Part shown: piece by piece, positions 5,643 to 6,124 of the stretch | How the letters are laid out: each line of letters opens with the position of its first letter | How positions within the stretch are numbered: the first letter of the stretch is position 1 | Source of the DNA: an uncultured Lachnospiraceae bacterium | Lineage (GTDB): Bacteria > Bacillota > Clostridia > Lachnospirales > Lachnospiraceae | Assembly: GCA_902767235.1 (NCBI GenBank) | Contig: CACXGR010000197.1 | Coordinates: forward strand, 1 to 6,124 | Length of the DNA stretch: 6,124 bases | Reading direction: 5' to 3' | Notes under the pieces: model-generated | The model's database searches: none | What the model saw: only the letters and a program-made list of their open reading frames with translations | Told to the model about the DNA's origin: nothing | Position numbers and translations under genes: made by a program

Positions 5643-6124
5643 ATGCTCTTTATGGCAGACGTAACGACGAAGACGACAAAAAACAGTACAAACATCAAAA
5701 AATCCAGATGCCCGGTATCCAAAAAGTGCGGCGGCTGCACTATGATCGATGTCCCCTACGAGGAACAGACGGCGAAAAAGCAGCAGCTCGTGGAAGAGCT
5801 GATCGGGGACTTGGGGCGCGTGGACCAGATCATCCGCATGAAGAACCCGGATCATTACCGCAACAAGGTGACGAGCGTCTTTGCGCCCGACAGGAAAGGA
5901 AAGCCGGTCTGCGGCATCTACAAGGCGGGCACCCACGAAGTGGTGCCGGTCAAGTCCTGCCTGATCGAGGACACCCGGGCGGACAGGATCATACAGACGG
6001 TATTTGCGCTGGCGGAGTCCTTCAAGATCCGCGTCTTCGATGAGGACCGCGGAACGGGCCTTCTGCGCTATGTGCAGGTGCGGACCGCCCGCGGCACCAG
6101 GCAGGTCATGGTCACCCTGGTCAC
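5643..6124 (+). CDS. rlmD: RlmD/TrmA-family iron-sulfur RNA (uracil-5-)-methyltransferase, N-terminal part (3' end outside the window)
   Basis: About 160 residues are visible and the frame is open to the window edge. From the ATG at 5652 the protein has a lysine/threonine-rich start, then CPVSKKCGGCTM with Cys20, Cys26 and Cys29. These are the first three ligands of the 4Fe-4S cluster in RlmD/RumA-type enzymes. HYRNKV (68-73) and CGIYKAGTHEVVPVKSC (87-103) follow, with Cys103 as likely fourth ligand. The SAM-binding domain and catalytic Cys lie beyond the window. Enzymes of this family make 5-methyluridine in 23S rRNA or tRNA; the exact target (U1939 for RlmD) cannot be read here. No TRAM domain precedes the cysteine cluster, as in a shorter clostridial subgroup. 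The start is ambiguous: 5643 is the first ATG after an in-frame TAG (5640-5642) and sits 3-4 bases from AAAGGG (5633-5638), while 5652 sits 13 bases from it. Transcription must begin downstream of or read through the terminator at 5594-5626; I see no obvious promoter. Confidence 0.85.
   Translation, partial: MLFMADVTTKTTKNSTNIKKSRCPVSKKCGGCTMIDVPYEEQTAKKQQLVEELIGDLGRVDQIIRMKNPDHYRNKVTSVFAPDRKGKPVCGIYKAGTHEVVPVKSCLIEDTRADRIIQTVFALAESFKIRVFDEDRGTGLLRYVQVRTARGTRQVMVTLV

Noticed and set aside
5588..6043. A 151-codon plus-strand frame overlapping the methyltransferase start
   Set aside because: It begins before the terminator hairpin and is in a different frame from the methyltransferase, whose cysteine cluster and HYRNKV motif identify the true frame.

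Overview
The window looks like ordinary chromosome of a fairly GC-rich Firmicute, most likely a Clostridia member of the Lachnospiraceae type. This is inferred from gene content: a SpoVB/MurJ-like flippase C-terminus, a two-iron superoxide reductase typical of anaerobes, a Tet(M)-like GTPase fused to a Rae1/YacP-like NYN domain, a TRAM-less RlmD/TrmA-type methyltransferase, and strong AGGAGG-type ribosome binding sites. I see no insertion sequence, CRISPR array, tRNA or rRNA, and no sign of recent transfer.

Layout. Positions 1-459 (+) hold the C-terminal end of a polytopic membrane flippase whose N-terminus lies off the window. It converges on a minus-strand pair, purC (1993 down to 1124) followed 42 bases later by a YgjP/DUF45 zinc metallopeptidase gene (1081 down to 521). 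A long, near-perfect hairpin at 471-519 sits between the convergent genes and probably terminates transcription both ways. The 211-base divergent region 1994-2204 carries a recognisable purC promoter, a strong purC ribosome binding site and two inverted repeats. It also serves the plus-strand gene at 2205-5084, whose own promoter is not clear.

The 2205-5084 gene encodes a 959-residue protein. Its first ~645 residues are an EF-G/Tet(M)-type translational GTPase with all G motifs. A charged linker follows, then (from ~793) a complete NYN domain closely resembling Rae1 (YacP), the ribosome A-site mRNA endonuclease of Bacillus subtilis. The Tet(M) drug-displacing loop is not conserved, so tetracycline resistance is not the natural reading. 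A factor-site GTPase that places an endonuclease on the ribosome is more attractive. This is the most interesting object in the window.

Downstream, 5194-5565 encodes a complete desulfoferrodoxin (superoxide reductase) behind an AT-rich promoter with a Fur/PerR-like half site, ended by a strong terminator at 5594-5626. From 5643 to the window end runs the N-terminal third or so of an iron-sulfur RNA (uracil-5-)-methyltransferase of the RlmD/TrmA family. The genes form separate small transcription units (purine synthesis with a peptidase, ribosome-associated GTPase/nuclease, oxidative stress, RNA modification) rather than one dedicated system.
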